Notes: generated by a model from the letters alone, not told the origin. Positions 17,925 to 29,612 are shown, counted from the first letter of the stretch. The stretch: DNA of 64,000 nucleotides from Pseudogulbenkiania sp. MAI-1 (GCF_000527175.1 NZ_AZUR01000001.1:2146501-2210500), one strand, 5' to 3'. Numbers and translations: made by a program.

Positions 17925-18695
17925 ATGCCCGCCTCGCCGCCTCGTATCATGATGCAGCGCCTGAACCAGCGCCGCGACATGATCATCCAGGCCCGCCACC
18001 GTCTGGCGGTCCAGGATGACCCCGAGGCGCTGCATGACTTGCGCATAGGATTGCGCCAGTTGCGTAGTCTGTTGCGTGGGCTCTCGCGCCTGTCGGGCGG
18101 CAAGGCACTGCTCCCCTTGTCAGCCCGGCTCGGCGAACTGGCCAGTTCCGGCAACATCTGGCGCGACCGGGAAGTCCGCCTGGACCTGCTGACACAGGCC
18201 GCCCTGCAAGCGGATACCCAGCGGTTCGCGGCCTGGCGCCGGCGTGAAGCCAAGGCCGTGGCGGAAGGGCGCCACTCGGTACTGGAACTCAGCGCCGACA
18301 TCGAGGCCCTGCTGAATGACATCATCTCGACGGCACAGCCGTCGTTCAAGGCCGGCGGTAAACGACTAGTGGCGACGCTGCGCCAAGCCCTGAAGCAGAC
18401 CCGCACCCGCTACCGCCAAGCCCGAAAAGGCTGGAAGCGACAACCCGGCAGCGACGAGGCAGCACATCGCGTCAGGCTGCTGGCCAAACGACTGCGCTAC
18501 CAATCCGAACTTTGGGGCGACTTGCTCGGGAAGCGCTGGGTTGCCCGCGGCCAGCGCGCCAAAGCCATGCAAAACCGGCTGGGCGAAGCGCGCGATCATG
18601 CCTTGCTACTGGAGAGCCTGGCCCGCGACAAAATTCCCGTCCCCAAGGCGGCATTGGCCTGGCTCAACGACTATCCGCACGGCAAATCGCCGTGA
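17925..18695 (+). CDS. CHAD domain-containing protein
   Basis: This 256-aa helical protein is rich in Arg and His. The first CHAD helix reads ALHDLRIGLRQLRSLLRG, and a second repeat has AAHRVRLLAKRLRYQSELWG, giving the conserved histidines and basic residues that bind polyphosphate in characterised CHAD proteins. It probably associates with polyphosphate granules. ATG 17925 has AAGGA 9 nt upstream; a longer reading from ATG 17904 sits directly behind a run of eight Cs and has a poorer site. No VTC-like or CYTH domain is fused to it. Confidence 0.85.
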   Translation: MPASPPRIMMQRLNQRRDMIIQARHRLAVQDDPEALHDLRIGLRQLRSLLRGLSRLSGGKALLPLSARLGELASSGNIWRDREVRLDLLTQAALQADTQRFAAWRRREAKAVAEGRHSVLELSADIEALLNDIISTAQPSFKAGGKRLVATLRQALKQTRTRYRQARKGWKRQPGSDEAAHRVRLLAKRLRYQSELWGDLLGKRWVARGQRAKAMQNRLGEARDHALLLESLARDKIPVPKAALAWLNDYPHGKSP

Positions 18696-18751
18696 GCATG
18701 GCATTCATGGTCTAAATTTAAACTGTCGTCACGATCGATTGGACCCCTGCG

Positions 18752-20131
18752 ATGATGAAGCTGTGGCAAATCATCGTCATGATGTGGCTCGGGCTGCTCC
18801 TGGGCGGATCAACTTTTGCCGCACCGCGACCTGTCATGGTCGTTCCTATTGCCGGGGCCATCGGACCCGCCAGTGCCGACCACATCAGCCGCAGTTTGGG
18901 CCGGGCGGAAAAAGAGGGCGCTCAACTGTTGATACTGCAGATGGACACCCCCGGTGGGCTCGACACGTCGATGCGGCAAATCATCAAGGCCATCCTCGCC
19001 TCACCGGTGCCGGTCGCCAGCTTCGTCGCCCCCAGCGGCGCGCGCGCCGCCAGCGCCGGCACCTATATCCTGTACGCCAGCCATATCGCCGCCATGGCTC
19101 CCGGCACCAATCTGGGAGCCGCCACGCCGGTGCAGATCGGCATTACCGGCCCGCAACCCGGGGAGGGTCAGGGCAAGGACGGGAAACCGGAGAGTAGCGC
19201 GCCGGCCAAAGAGCAGGGCGGCAGCCAGCAAGACACGCTGACCCGGAAACAGATCAACGATGCTGCCGCCTACATCCGCGGGCTAGCCCAGATGCGCGGA
19301 CGGGACGTGGACTGGGCAGAGCGGGCGGTGCGCGAAGCGGTCAGCCTGTCCGCCAACGAGGCGTTGGCGAAAAATGTCATCGAACTGACGGCACGCGACA
19401 TCCCCGACCTGCTGACCAAGCTGCACGGCAGAAAGGTCCGCATGGGATCGGGCGAGCAGGTGCTGCAGACTGCCGGGGCAGCCGTGGTCACCTTGCAGCC
19501 CGACTGGCGCAGCCGGTTTCTCGGCGTCATCGCCGATCCCAGTGTGGCCATGATCCTAATGGTTATCGGCATCTACGGACTGCTGTTCGAGTTCTCCAAC
19601 CCAGGTTTTGTCTTGCCGGGCGTGGTCGGCGCCACCTGCCTGCTGTTGGGGCTCTATGCCCTGCAGATGCTGCCGGTCAACTACGCCGGGTTGGCGCTGA
19701 TGCTGCTTGGTCTTGCCTGCATGGTGGCGGAGGTCTTCCTGCCCAGTTTCGGCGCCCTGGGCATCGGCGGCATCGTTGCCTTCGTCATTGGGGGGGTGAT
19801 GCTGATCGATACCGAGCTGCCCGGTTTCGGCATACCCCTGTCTCTGATCATCACGCTTGCCGCCGCTTCGGGCCTATTCATTTTCTTCGTCTCCGGCATG
19901 GCACTGAAGGCGCGCCGGCGCCCGGTAGTCAGCGGCGAGACCGGGTTGATCGGCAGCACCGGGGAGATACTCGACGACCTGCAAGCAGAAGGCTGGGCAT
20001 CCATTCGCGGCGAGAACTGGCGCGTGCAAAGTGCAATACCGCTCAAGCGCGGCCAACTCGTGCGGGTAACGGCCAGACAGGGGCTGATCATGCGTGTCGA
20101 ACCGTGCAACGAGACCAATAAAGGAGCGTAG
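18752..20131 (+). CDS. NfeD family membrane serine protease (long form)
   Basis: This 459-aa protein has a signal peptide or anchor (1-24), a ClpP-class protease domain with the catalytic serine in ARAASAGTYI (Ser101), and four to five membrane segments at about 265-380. A C-terminal OB-fold NfeD domain follows (about 395-459, GLIGSTGEILDD ... GQLVRVTARQG). Family members cleave the C-terminal tail of stomatin-like proteins, and the very next gene is such a protein. The two form a classical membrane-microdomain operon, 2 nt apart. Confidence 0.93.
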   Translation: MMKLWQIIVMMWLGLLLGGSTFAAPRPVMVVPIAGAIGPASADHISRSLGRAEKEGAQLLILQMDTPGGLDTSMRQIIKAILASPVPVASFVAPSGARAASAGTYILYASHIAAMAPGTNLGAATPVQIGITGPQPGEGQGKDGKPESSAPAKEQGGSQQDTLTRKQINDAAAYIRGLAQMRGRDVDWAERAVREAVSLSANEALAKNVIELTARDIPDLLTKLHGRKVRMGSGEQVLQTAGAAVVTLQPDWRSRFLGVIADPSVAMILMVIGIYGLLFEFSNPGFVLPGVVGATCLLLGLYALQMLPVNYAGLALMLLGLACMVAEVFLPSFGALGIGGIVAFVIGGVMLIDTELPGFGIPLSLIITLAAASGLFIFFVSGMALKARRRPVVSGETGLIGSTGEILDDLQAEGWASIRGENWRVQSAIPLKRGQLVRVTARQGLIMRVEPCNETNKGA

Positions 20132-20133
20132 AT

Positions 20134-20901
20134 ATGGGATTCGGACTGGGAAGCGGTGGTGTCGTCGTCCTGATAGTGTTATTGATCGCCGCATCGTTTC
20201 GCATCCTGCGCGAATACGAACGCGGCGTGGTGTTCATGCTGGGCCGCTTCTGGAAGGTCAAGGGGCCCGGCCTGATCCTGATCATTCCCGGCGTGCAACA
20301 GATGGTCCGGGTGGACTTGCGCACGGTGGTGATGGACGTTCCGCCGCAGGACGTGATCACCCACGACAACGTGTCGGTGAAGGTGAATGCCGTGGTTTAC
20401 TTCCGGGTCGTCGACCCGGAACGGGCGATCATCCAGGTGGCCAACTTCCTCGAGGCCACCAGCCAGCTGGCGCAGACCACGCTGCGCGCCGTGCTGGGGA
20501 AGCACGAGCTGGACGAATTGCTGGCCGAGCGCGAACGTCTCAACCTGGACATCCAGAAAGTGCTGGATATCCAGACCGACGCCTGGGGCATCAAGATTTC
20601 GAACGTCGAGATCAAGCATGTCGACCTGAACGAATCGATGATCCGTGCCATCGCCCGACAAGCCGAGGCCGAACGCGAGCGGCGCGCCAAGGTCATCCAC
20701 GCCGAAGGCGAATTGCAGGCCTCGGAAAAGCTGCTGAGCGCCGCCCAGATGCTGGCACGGCAACCGCAGGCGATGCAGTTGCGTTACATGCAAACGCTCA
20801 CTCAGATTGCCGGCGACAAGAGCTCGACCATCGTGTTTCCGTTGCCGATGGACATTCTGGCCAGCTTGGGAATCAAGTTCCCCGGGCAAGGTGGCGGCTG
20901 A
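20134..20901 (+). CDS. SPFH domain (stomatin/slipin-like) membrane protein
   Basis: This 255-aa protein has one N-terminal membrane segment (about 7-24), then the SPFH domain (REYERGVVFMLGRFWKVKGPG, VKVNAVVYFRV, LDIQTDAWGIKISNVEIKHVDL) and a helical coiled region rich in Ala/Glu (QAEAERERRAKVIHAEGE). It forms oligomers in membrane microdomains and partners with the NfeD protease encoded just upstream. It is followed 21 nt later by the acyl-CoA synthetase gene on the same strand, so read-through is possible. Confidence 0.94.
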   Translation: MGFGLGSGGVVVLIVLLIAASFRILREYERGVVFMLGRFWKVKGPGLILIIPGVQQMVRVDLRTVVMDVPPQDVITHDNVSVKVNAVVYFRVVDPERAIIQVANFLEATSQLAQTTLRAVLGKHELDELLAERERLNLDIQKVLDIQTDAWGIKISNVEIKHVDLNESMIRAIARQAEAERERRAKVIHAEGELQASEKLLSAAQMLARQPQAMQLRYMQTLTQIAGDKSSTIVFPLPMDILASLGIKFPGQGGG

Positions 20902-20922
20902 CCAGCCACCGAGGATGATACC

Positions 20923-22682
<1,760 letters not shown>

Positions 22683-22686
<4 letters not shown>

Positions 22687-23729
22687 GCGAGCAGAACGCA
22701 CCGGGTTCCGCCATGGCGCTTCCCCCTGGCCCCATCCCCACCACCCCCGTTCCTTTCGAATCATCACTGGCGCTGGGCCTGCTGAGCGACATGCTGCGCA
22801 TCCGGCGACTGGAAGAGAAATCCGCCGAATTGTACGGCACCGGCAAGATTCGCGGCTTCCTGCACCTGTATATTGGCGAGGAGGCGGTTGCCGCCGGCGT
22901 CATGCGGGCGCTAAAGCCCGAAGACGCCGTGGTTGCCACCTACCGGGAGCATGGGCACGCCCTGTTGCGTGGCGTGACGATGCGCTCGATCATGGCCGAG
23001 ATGTTCGGCAAGCAGGAGGGCTGCTCGCACGGACGCGGCGGCTCGATGCATCTGTTCGACGCCAAGACCCGTTTCTTTGGCGGCAATGCGATCGTCGCCG
23101 GTGGATTGCCGTTGTCCGTCGGCTTGGCGCTGGCTGACCGGCTGCAGGGCATTCGTCGCGTCACCGCCTGCTTCTTCGGAGAAGGCGCGGTGGCGGAAGG
23201 CGCATTCCACGAATCGATGAACCTGGCTGCGTTGTGGCAACTGCCGGTGCTGTTTTGCTGCGAGAACAACCTGTATGCGATGGGCACGGCGCTGAGGTGT
23301 TCCGAATCGCAGACCGACTTGCGTGCCAAGGCCGCAGGATACTGCGTGCCGGCCCAAGCGGTGGATGGCATGGATGTCGTGGCGGTGCATCAGGCCACGC
23401 TGGCAGCCGTGGCGGCAGTACGCACGGAGCAGCGTCCCTACTTTCTCGAGTTCCAGACCTATCGTTTCCGGGCCCATTCGATGTTCGACCCCGAACTGTA
23501 CCGCGACAAGGCCGAGGTCGAGCGTTGGAAGGAACACGGTCCGATTCATACCTACACCGCTCGCCTGAAGGCGCAAGGGATGCTGACGGAAGAACAGTTC
23601 CAGGCACTCGATGCCCAGATCGCTGACGAGGTCGACAAGGCGGTGGAGTATGCCGAGAACGGTAGTTGGGAGCCGGTCGCCAACTTGCTGCGCGATGTGC
23701 ATACCCCGGCAGGCGGGGGTTCCCCATGA
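22683..23729 (+). CDS. 2-oxoacid/acetoin dehydrogenase E1 component, alpha subunit
   Basis: This 348-aa thiamine-diphosphate-dependent subunit has the TPP motif spanning FGEGAVAEGAFHESMNLAALW ... CENN (GEG to NN). HGRGGSMHLFD and the phosphorylation-loop-like FRAHSMFDPELYR are also conserved. It decarboxylates a 2-oxo acid (pyruvate-like) or acetoin together with the beta subunit and passes the acyl group to the E2 lipoyl arm. It resembles PdhA/AcoA of Gram-positive-type heterotetramers, not the AceE homodimer usual for betaproteobacterial PDH, so it is a second, specialised complex. Its stop overlaps the E1-beta start. Confidence 0.92.
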
Positions 23730-24700
23730 GCCGCACCAGTTACCGCGAGGCCTTGCGGGAAGCCCTGCGTGAAGCCTTGCAGCGCGACCCGCACGTTTTC
23801 CTGATGGGGGAAGACGTCGGCAAATACGGCGGAACCTACGCCGTTACCAAGGGACTGCTGGCGGAGTTCGGCCCGGACCGCATCCGCGACACCCCTCTAT
23901 CTGAGCTCGCCTTTGTCGGCGTGGGCATCGGCGCGGCATTAGGAGGCATGCGCCCCATCGTCGAGGTCATGACAGTCAACTTCAGCCTGCTGGCGCTGGA
24001 CCAGATCGTGAACACCGCGGCCGCCTTGCGACACATGTCGGGCGGGCAATTCTCGGTCCCCCTGGTGGTCCGCATGTCCACCGGCGCCGGCCGGCAACTT
24101 GCCGCCCAGCACTCCCACAGCCTGGAAGGCTGGTACGCCCACATTCCCGGCATCAAGGTGCTGGCGCCGGCCACGCTGGAAGACGCCCGCGGCATGCTCT
24201 GGCCCGCGCTGCAGGACCCGGACCCGGTGATCCTGTTCGAGCATGGCCAGCTCTATAACCTGGAAGGCGAGTTGGCCGAGGGCGTCGAAGTGGATATCCG
24301 CTCGGCCCGCATTCGACGCGAAGGGCACGACGTCAGCCTGATCGCCTACGGCGGACAGCTCGGCAAGACGCTGGAGGCGGCGGAGCGACTAACTGCGGAT
24401 GGCATCGATGCCGAAGTCATCGACCTGCGCGTGCTACGTCCGCTGGACGACGCAACACTGGTCGCGTCGGTCGGCAAGACGCACCGCGTGGTGATTGTCG
24501 ACGAAGGCTGGAGGAGCGGCAGTCTGGCCGCCGAGGTAATGGCACGTCTGACCGAGCAGGCGTTCTATGAGCTGGATGCGCCACCCGCCCGCGTCTGCTG
24601 CGCCGAAGTACCCATCCCGTATGCCAAACATTTGGAAGACGCGGCGCTGCCGCAGGTGACGACAATCGTCGCCGCGGCGCGCGCCGTGTGTGGAAAATAG
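23726..24700 (+). CDS. 2-oxoacid/acetoin dehydrogenase E1 component, beta subunit
   Basis: This 324-aa transketolase-like subunit starts at ATG 23726, overlapping the alpha-subunit stop (ATGA). Conserved segments are FLMGEDVGKYGGTYAVTKGL, DTPLSELAFVGVGIGAAL, VDLRVLRPLD-type (VIDLRVLRPLDD) and CAEVPIPYAKHLEDAALP. With the alpha subunit it forms the alpha2beta2 E1. The PIPYAKHLE end is typical of PDH/acetoin E1-beta proteins. Confidence 0.93.
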   Translation: MSRTSYREALREALREALQRDPHVFLMGEDVGKYGGTYAVTKGLLAEFGPDRIRDTPLSELAFVGVGIGAALGGMRPIVEVMTVNFSLLALDQIVNTAAALRHMSGGQFSVPLVVRMSTGAGRQLAAQHSHSLEGWYAHIPGIKVLAPATLEDARGMLWPALQDPDPVILFEHGQLYNLEGELAEGVEVDIRSARIRREGHDVSLIAYGGQLGKTLEAAERLTADGIDAEVIDLRVLRPLDDATLVASVGKTHRVVIVDEGWRSGSLAAEVMARLTEQAFYELDAPPARVCCAEVPIPYAKHLEDAALPQVTTIVAAARAVCGK

Positions 24701-24714
24701 CACTGGAGATCAGC

Positions 24715-25167
24715 ATGGACGACACCGCCCGCCAGAAGGTGCTGGAAGTGATGAATACCCACAATATCTGCACCCTCGCCACCGTTCGCGAGGACGGCTA
24801 CCCCCAGGCGACCACGGTCGCCTACGTCAACGATGGGCTCACTATCTATCTGTGCTGCGACGTGCACGCCCAGAAGCTGCGCAACATCCGGCTCAACAAC
24901 AAGGTCTCGCTCGCCATCGACCACGACTACGCCGACTGGCGCGAGATACGCGGGTTGTCGCTAGGCGGCATCGCGGAAGAAGTGCAAGACCCGGACGAGA
25001 TCGAACAGGCCCTCGACCTGATGCAGGCCAAGTTCCCGGAAATCACCAGCATGGGGCCGGTGGAAACCATGGCGAGCGTCCTCGCGGTGATCAAGGTCAC
25101 GCCCCAGGTCATCTCGCTGCTCGATTACCGCCAGGGATTCGGCTACACGGAATATCTGGAGGTCTAG
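24715..25167 (+). CDS. pyridoxamine 5'-phosphate oxidase family protein
   Basis: This 150-aa split-barrel flavin-binding fold protein (PNPOx-like) has the start MNTHNICTLATVREDGYPQATTV and the strand LYLCCDVHAQKLRNIRLNNKV-like core (here YLCCDVHAQKLRNI). Members bind FMN or F420 and act as small oxidoreductases or flavin stores. Its place between E1-beta and E2, in the same direction, is unusual for dehydrogenase operons and hints at a redox side function in this pathway. The exact reaction cannot be told. Confidence 0.85.
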   Translation: MDDTARQKVLEVMNTHNICTLATVREDGYPQATTVAYVNDGLTIYLCCDVHAQKLRNIRLNNKVSLAIDHDYADWREIRGLSLGGIAEEVQDPDEIEQALDLMQAKFPEITSMGPVETMASVLAVIKVTPQVISLLDYRQGFGYTEYLEV

Positions 25168-25312
25168 CCCACGCTTGCGCCATGGGATGGGACGGAACGG
25201 CTCTATCGGGGCGGGCTCGCCATCATGCCCCGGCAACATGACGTGTTTCCCCCTGCGGGAAACATGAAACGGACCGCCATCGTCGATGCGCACCCGCCGA
25301 GAAGGAATGGCG

Positions 25313-26398
25313 ATGATTGAATTCAGGCTTCCCGCTCTGGGCCCCGACATGGACGAAGGCACGCTGCTGGAGTGGAAGATTCAGCCCGGTGCAGCGCTGA
25401 AGCGGGGCGATATTGTCGCGGTGGTCGATACCGCCAAGGCGGCGGTGGACGTGGAAAGCTGGGTCGAGGGTACCGTGCATGAACTCCTGATCGGTGTTGG
25501 CGACAAGGTGCCGACCGGTACGCCGATCGCCCTGATCCGGGCGCCCGGCGAATCCGAGGAAACCGCCCGTCGCCCGGCCACCGAGCGGCGCCGTGTTTCG
25601 CCTGCGGCGCGCAAACGCGCAACCGAGCTGGGGGTCAACATCGCCGCCGTAGCCGGATCGGGACCAGAGGGGACGATTACCTTAGAGGACATCGAGGCGG
25701 CCGCCCAGCACGCCGCGGCGCCGGCACCGGACCGCGGTTCCGAAATGCGCCATGCGATTGCAGCGGCGATGAGCCGTTCCAAACGCGAGATCCCGCACTA
25801 CTATCTGGCCGAGACCATCCCGATGCAGTTGGCGCTCAACTGGCTCGAACAACACAATGCCGAGCGCCCCGTGACCGAACGCCTGTTGCCGGCAGTGCTC
25901 CTGTTGAAGGCCGTTGCCCTCGCCACTCGGCGCTTTCCGGAAATGAATGGCCACTGGATCGACGGCGCCTTCCAGGCGGCCGCAGCGGCTCATGTCGGCG
26001 TGGCGATTTCATTGCGGCAGGGTGGACTGATCGCACCGGCGATCCATGATGTGGCTGCCAAATCACTGGACGTGCTGATGCACGAACTGACCGATTTGGT
26101 GAAGAGGACGCGAGCCGGCTCGCTGCGCAGTTCCGAGCTGGCCGATCCCACGTTGACCGTTACCAATCTGGGCGAGCAGGGCGTCGAGTCGGTATTTGGC
26201 GTGATCTATCCGCCACAGGTAGCGCTGATCGGGTTCGGGCGGGTGATGGAGCGACCGTGGGTGGAGCAGGGCACGCTGGTGGCGATGCCTACCGTCATTG
26301 CCAGCCTGTCAGGCGACCACCGCGCGAGCGACGGCCACCGCGGCGCACGGTTCCTGGCGGAAATCCGCGCGCTGCTGCAACAACCAGACGCACTGTGA
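25313..26398 (+). CDS. dihydrolipoamide acyltransferase (E2) component
   Basis: This 361-aa E2 has one lipoyl domain (1-78) with the lipoylated Lys42 in DTAKAAVDVES and one peripheral-subunit-binding domain (about 95-135, SPAARKRATELGVNIAAVAGSGPEGTI-type). The catalytic acyltransferase domain has SGDHRASDG near 333-341, containing the active-site His and Asp. It accepts the acyl group from E1 and transfers it to CoA. No E3 gene is in the operon; a dihydrolipoyl-dehydrogenase-like gene is 33 kb away. I chose ATG 25313 because AGAAGGA lies 6 nt upstream; ATG 25307 would abut that site. Confidence 0.9.
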   Translation: MIEFRLPALGPDMDEGTLLEWKIQPGAALKRGDIVAVVDTAKAAVDVESWVEGTVHELLIGVGDKVPTGTPIALIRAPGESEETARRPATERRRVSPAARKRATELGVNIAAVAGSGPEGTITLEDIEAAAQHAAAPAPDRGSEMRHAIAAAMSRSKREIPHYYLAETIPMQLALNWLEQHNAERPVTERLLPAVLLLKAVALATRRFPEMNGHWIDGAFQAAAAAHVGVAISLRQGGLIAPAIHDVAAKSLDVLMHELTDLVKRTRAGSLRSSELADPTLTVTNLGEQGVESVFGVIYPPQVALIGFGRVMERPWVEQGTLVAMPTVIASLSGDHRASDGHRGARFLAEIRALLQQPDAL

Positions 26399-26426
26399 CG
26401 TACTACCGTTGAGCGGAGAGGCCATC

Positions 26427-26687
26427 ATGGACCGAGCAAACCTTCGTGCCGCCGTCATCGATACACTGCGAGTCATTGCGCCGGAAGTGGAAGAGGGCGA
26501 ATTGCGTGACGACCGCCCTCTGCGGGAGCAAGTCGACCTCGACTCGATGGATTGGCTCAATTTCATCATCGGCCTGCACGAACGGTTGGACGTCGACATT
26601 CCTGAGGCCGACTACCGGCAGTTGGCATCGCTGAACGCCGTGGTCGACTATCTGGCAGCCCGGCTTCAGGGCGCACCAAGCGAATAA
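26427..26687 (+). CDS. free-standing acyl carrier protein
   Basis: This 86-aa acidic four-helix ACP has the 4'-phosphopantetheine attachment Ser40 in DLDSMDW, which is a DSM variant of the usual DSL. A GGAGAGG ribosome-binding site precedes ATG 26427. It stands between E2 and the ACP-FAAL-PlsC fusion, so it is probably a dedicated carrier for an acyl chain made or transferred by this operon, not the housekeeping AcpP. Such discrete ACPs are common in secondary-lipid gene clusters. Confidence 0.9.
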   Translation: MDRANLRAAVIDTLRVIAPEVEEGELRDDRPLREQVDLDSMDWLNFIIGLHERLDVDIPEADYRQLASLNAVVDYLAARLQGAPSE

Positions 26688-26747
26688 GTATGCCATCGCC
26701 GATGGTCCCCCCCTCGATAGCGCCCATCCTCCTGGCGGCCATGCACG

Positions 26748-29543
26748 ATGACCACTCCCGACCCTTCCTTTACCCCACCGCAACAGGCTGAACGCCTGTT
26801 GGCGGTAGTGCGCCAGCTTGAGCGTGAAATGCACCCGGCCCACCCCGAAGACGTCACGCTGGACAGTGCGCTGGAGCGCGACCTGGGCTTCGATAGCCTG
26901 GCTCGGGTCGAGTTGGTGCAGAGGGTGGGCAAGGCCTTCGGCGTGCACCTGCCGGACGATGCTCTAGCGCAGGCAGAAACGCCGCGCGACCTGCTGAACT
27001 TCCTCGGCCAGCCGGCCCATGCCGCACCCCAGCCCTTCGCCACACCACTGGGCGGTGCCAGCGCAGTCGCACCACCTCGCCAAGCGCACACCTTGCCCGA
27101 GGTACTGGCCTGGCATACAGAGCGCCAGCCGGAGCGAGTCCATGTGTTGCTGTATGGTGAACGGCAGGAAGTACAGCCCATCAGTTACCGTCAATTGTTC
27201 GAGGCGGGGAGGGCTGTTGCTGGTGGCCTGGCAGCACGCGGCCTGATGCCCGGCCAGACCATCACCCTGATGCTGCCAACCGGCCTCGGCTACCTGAAAA
27301 GCTTTATCGGCGTGTTGATGGCCGGCTGCGTGCCGGTGCCAATCTACCCGCCGGCACGGTTGGCGCAGATCGAAGAGCACCTGCGCCGCCATGCACGCAT
27401 CCTGTCGAATGCCGGCACCTCCCTAATGATCACCGTGGAGGAGGCAAAACCGGTCGCACGGATACTGCGCACCAAGGTCAGCAGCCTCACGGCGGTGCTG
27501 ACGCCAGAAGAACTGAGTGATGCCCCAGCGGCCACCATCTTCCCTGCGCAAGCTTCCGACTTAGCCTTGCTGCAATACACCTCTGGCAGTACCGGTGACC
27601 CGAAGGGCGTCACGCTCACCCACACCAACCTGCTCGCCAATATCCGCGCAATGGGCCAGATCATCGGCATCACGGCAGAGGACATCGGCGTATCCTGGCT
27701 GCCGCTTTACCACGACATGGGTTTGATTGGGGCCTGGCTCGGGTCGCTCTACCATGGCTTCCCTTTGGTGCTGATGTCGCCACTGGCCTTCCTCTCCCAG
27801 CCGGCGCGCTGGCTGCAGGCGATCTCGCGTCACCATGCAACATTGTCGGGCGCACCCAACTTCGCTTATGAGCTGTGCGTCCACAAGATCGACGACAGCG
27901 AACTGGAGGGGGTCGATCTGTCGAGCTGGCGTTTCGCCTTCAACGGTGCCGAGCCGGTCAGTCCAGCTACCCTGGACGGTTTTGTCGATCGCTTTGCGGC
28001 GCACGGCTTCAGACGGGAAGCCATGACACCCGTATACGGTTTGGCTGAGTCTTCGGTCGCGCTAGCGTTTCCACCGGTCGGCCGCGGGCCGCTCATCGAT
28101 GTCATTGCGCAGGAGCCGTTCGCCACCGCGGGGATGGCAGTGGCCTCCGTCGATCAAGCCGACGTTCTGCGCATCCCTTCCTGCGGCCGGCCCTTGCCTG
28201 GCCATGAGATACGCATCGTGGGCGAAGACGGCAAGGAACTGCCGGAACGCAGGGTCGGGCGGCTCGAGTTCCGTGGCGTCTCGGTCACCCGCGGTTACTA
28301 TCGGAACCCCGAGGCAACCGACTCGCTGTTCCACGATGACTGGCTGGACTCCGGCGACAACGCCTACATGGCCGATGGAGAGGTCTATCTGACAGGCCGG
28401 GTCAAGGATCTGATCATCCGTGGCGGACGCAACTTTTATCCGTACGATCTGGAGGAGGCGATCGGCAACCTGCCGGGCATCCGAAAAGGTCTCGTGGCGG
28501 CATTCGCCAGTCCCGACCTGACAAAAGGCACCGAGCGCCTGATCGTGCTTGCCGAAACCCGGACGCGAGACCCTGTTGTGCTGGAGACGCTCCGGCAGCA
28601 CATCAGAAAAACCGCTACCGACGTGACGGGATCGCCGGTGGACGACATCGTGCTGGCCCCACCGCACACTGTGCTGAAGACATCCAGCGGCAAGATCCGG
28701 CGACTGGCCTGTCGGCAGGCTTATGAACGAGGCGAGTTGGGCGTGGCACAGCTCCCGTCGTGGCGGCACGCCCTGAAGCTATGGGCCGGGGCTGGGCTTG
28801 CGCGTCTTCATATCGCCTACAGGCAGTTTGCGGCGTGGTGCTATGGCGTTTACACGTGGATGATACTGTTGGCACTGATGTTGCCGGCAGGCGTGCTGAC
28901 GATCGCCCTGCATCGGCCTGCGCTGGGACGACGCATCGTTCGTGCCGCGGCACGCGTCGGCCTGCACCTTATCGGCTTGCCGGTGACGACCGCCGGGCTC
29001 GAACGCTTGCCGGCACAGCCGCACGTGCTGCTGATCAACCATGCCAGTTACCTGGACGTGCTGCTGCTGACCGCCTTGCTACCTGCCACGCCCGGCTACA
29101 CCTTCACCGCCAAGCGTGAACTGCAGTCCCGGCCAGTGCTCAGAGCCTTGCTGACCAGCCTGGGTACCTGCTTCATCGAGCGCTTCGATGTTCGCCAAAG
29201 CAGGGAAGGCGTCGACGCGATGGTCGAAGCGTTGCGGGCAGGTGAAAACCTGCTGGTGTTTCCGGAGGGTACCTTCACTCGTGAGGCGGGGCTGCGGCCA
29301 TTTCACTTGGGCGGATTCATCGCCGCCGCCGTGGCCAACGTACCGGTGGTCGTCGCGGCCCTGCGCGGTACCCGTATCGTGCTGCGCGATGGCACGTGGC
29401 TGCCGCGACGCGGTCCGGTCGACTTCGTGGTTGGCCCGAGCCTGATGCCACGCGGAGTGGGGTGGCCGGCGGCGATGGCGTTGAGCCAGGAAATACGACG
29501 CATCATGCTGCCGCTCTGCGGTGAGCACGATGCATCGCCATGA
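26748..29543 (+). CDS. ACP - fatty acyl-AMP ligase - PlsC acyltransferase fusion
   Basis: This 931-aa multidomain protein has three parts. Residues 10-90 are an ACP with Ser50 in GFDSL. Residues 110-680 are a FAAL-type adenylation domain (YTSGSTGDPKG at 277-287, VSWLPLYHDMGLIG near 315-328, GDNAYM and KIRR at the end). After a hydrophobic stretch near 705-735 comes a PlsC/LPLAT acyltransferase (NHASYLD at 764-770, FPEGT at 838-842). The natural reading is that a free fatty acid is activated as acyl-AMP, loaded on the fused or free ACP, then passed to a hydroxyl acceptor at the membrane. The acceptor is unknown. Known relatives include Aas-like fusions, which lack this N-terminal ACP. Confidence 0.9.
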   Translation: MTTPDPSFTPPQQAERLLAVVRQLEREMHPAHPEDVTLDSALERDLGFDSLARVELVQRVGKAFGVHLPDDALAQAETPRDLLNFLGQPAHAAPQPFATPLGGASAVAPPRQAHTLPEVLAWHTERQPERVHVLLYGERQEVQPISYRQLFEAGRAVAGGLAARGLMPGQTITLMLPTGLGYLKSFIGVLMAGCVPVPIYPPARLAQIEEHLRRHARILSNAGTSLMITVEEAKPVARILRTKVSSLTAVLTPEELSDAPAATIFPAQASDLALLQYTSGSTGDPKGVTLTHTNLLANIRAMGQIIGITAEDIGVSWLPLYHDMGLIGAWLGSLYHGFPLVLMSPLAFLSQPARWLQAISRHHATLSGAPNFAYELCVHKIDDSELEGVDLSSWRFAFNGAEPVSPATLDGFVDRFAAHGFRREAMTPVYGLAESSVALAFPPVGRGPLIDVIAQEPFATAGMAVASVDQADVLRIPSCGRPLPGHEIRIVGEDGKELPERRVGRLEFRGVSVTRGYYRNPEATDSLFHDDWLDSGDNAYMADGEVYLTGRVKDLIIRGGRNFYPYDLEEAIGNLPGIRKGLVAAFASPDLTKGTERLIVLAETRTRDPVVLETLRQHIRKTATDVTGSPVDDIVLAPPHTVLKTSSGKIRRLACRQAYERGELGVAQLPSWRHALKLWAGAGLARLHIAYRQFAAWCYGVYTWMILLALMLPAGVLTIALHRPALGRRIVRAAARVGLHLIGLPVTTAGLERLPAQPHVLLINHASYLDVLLLTALLPATPGYTFTAKRELQSRPVLRALLTSLGTCFIERFDVRQSREGVDAMVEALRAGENLLVFPEGTFTREAGLRPFHLGGFIAAAVANVPVVVAALRGTRIVLRDGTWLPRRGPVDFVVGPSLMPRGVGWPAAMALSQEIRRIMLPLCGEHDASP

Positions 29544-29612
29544 CATGATATGTCGACTTCAAACACATCGAATCGTGCGGCCGGTCTCAGACAAGAAAAG
29601 CTTTGCTGTCAG

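Noticed and set aside
18752..20131. Rhomboid or ClpP protease as the call for the NfeD gene
   Set aside because: The order protease, membrane block, OB domain and the SPFH partner fit only long-form NfeD.
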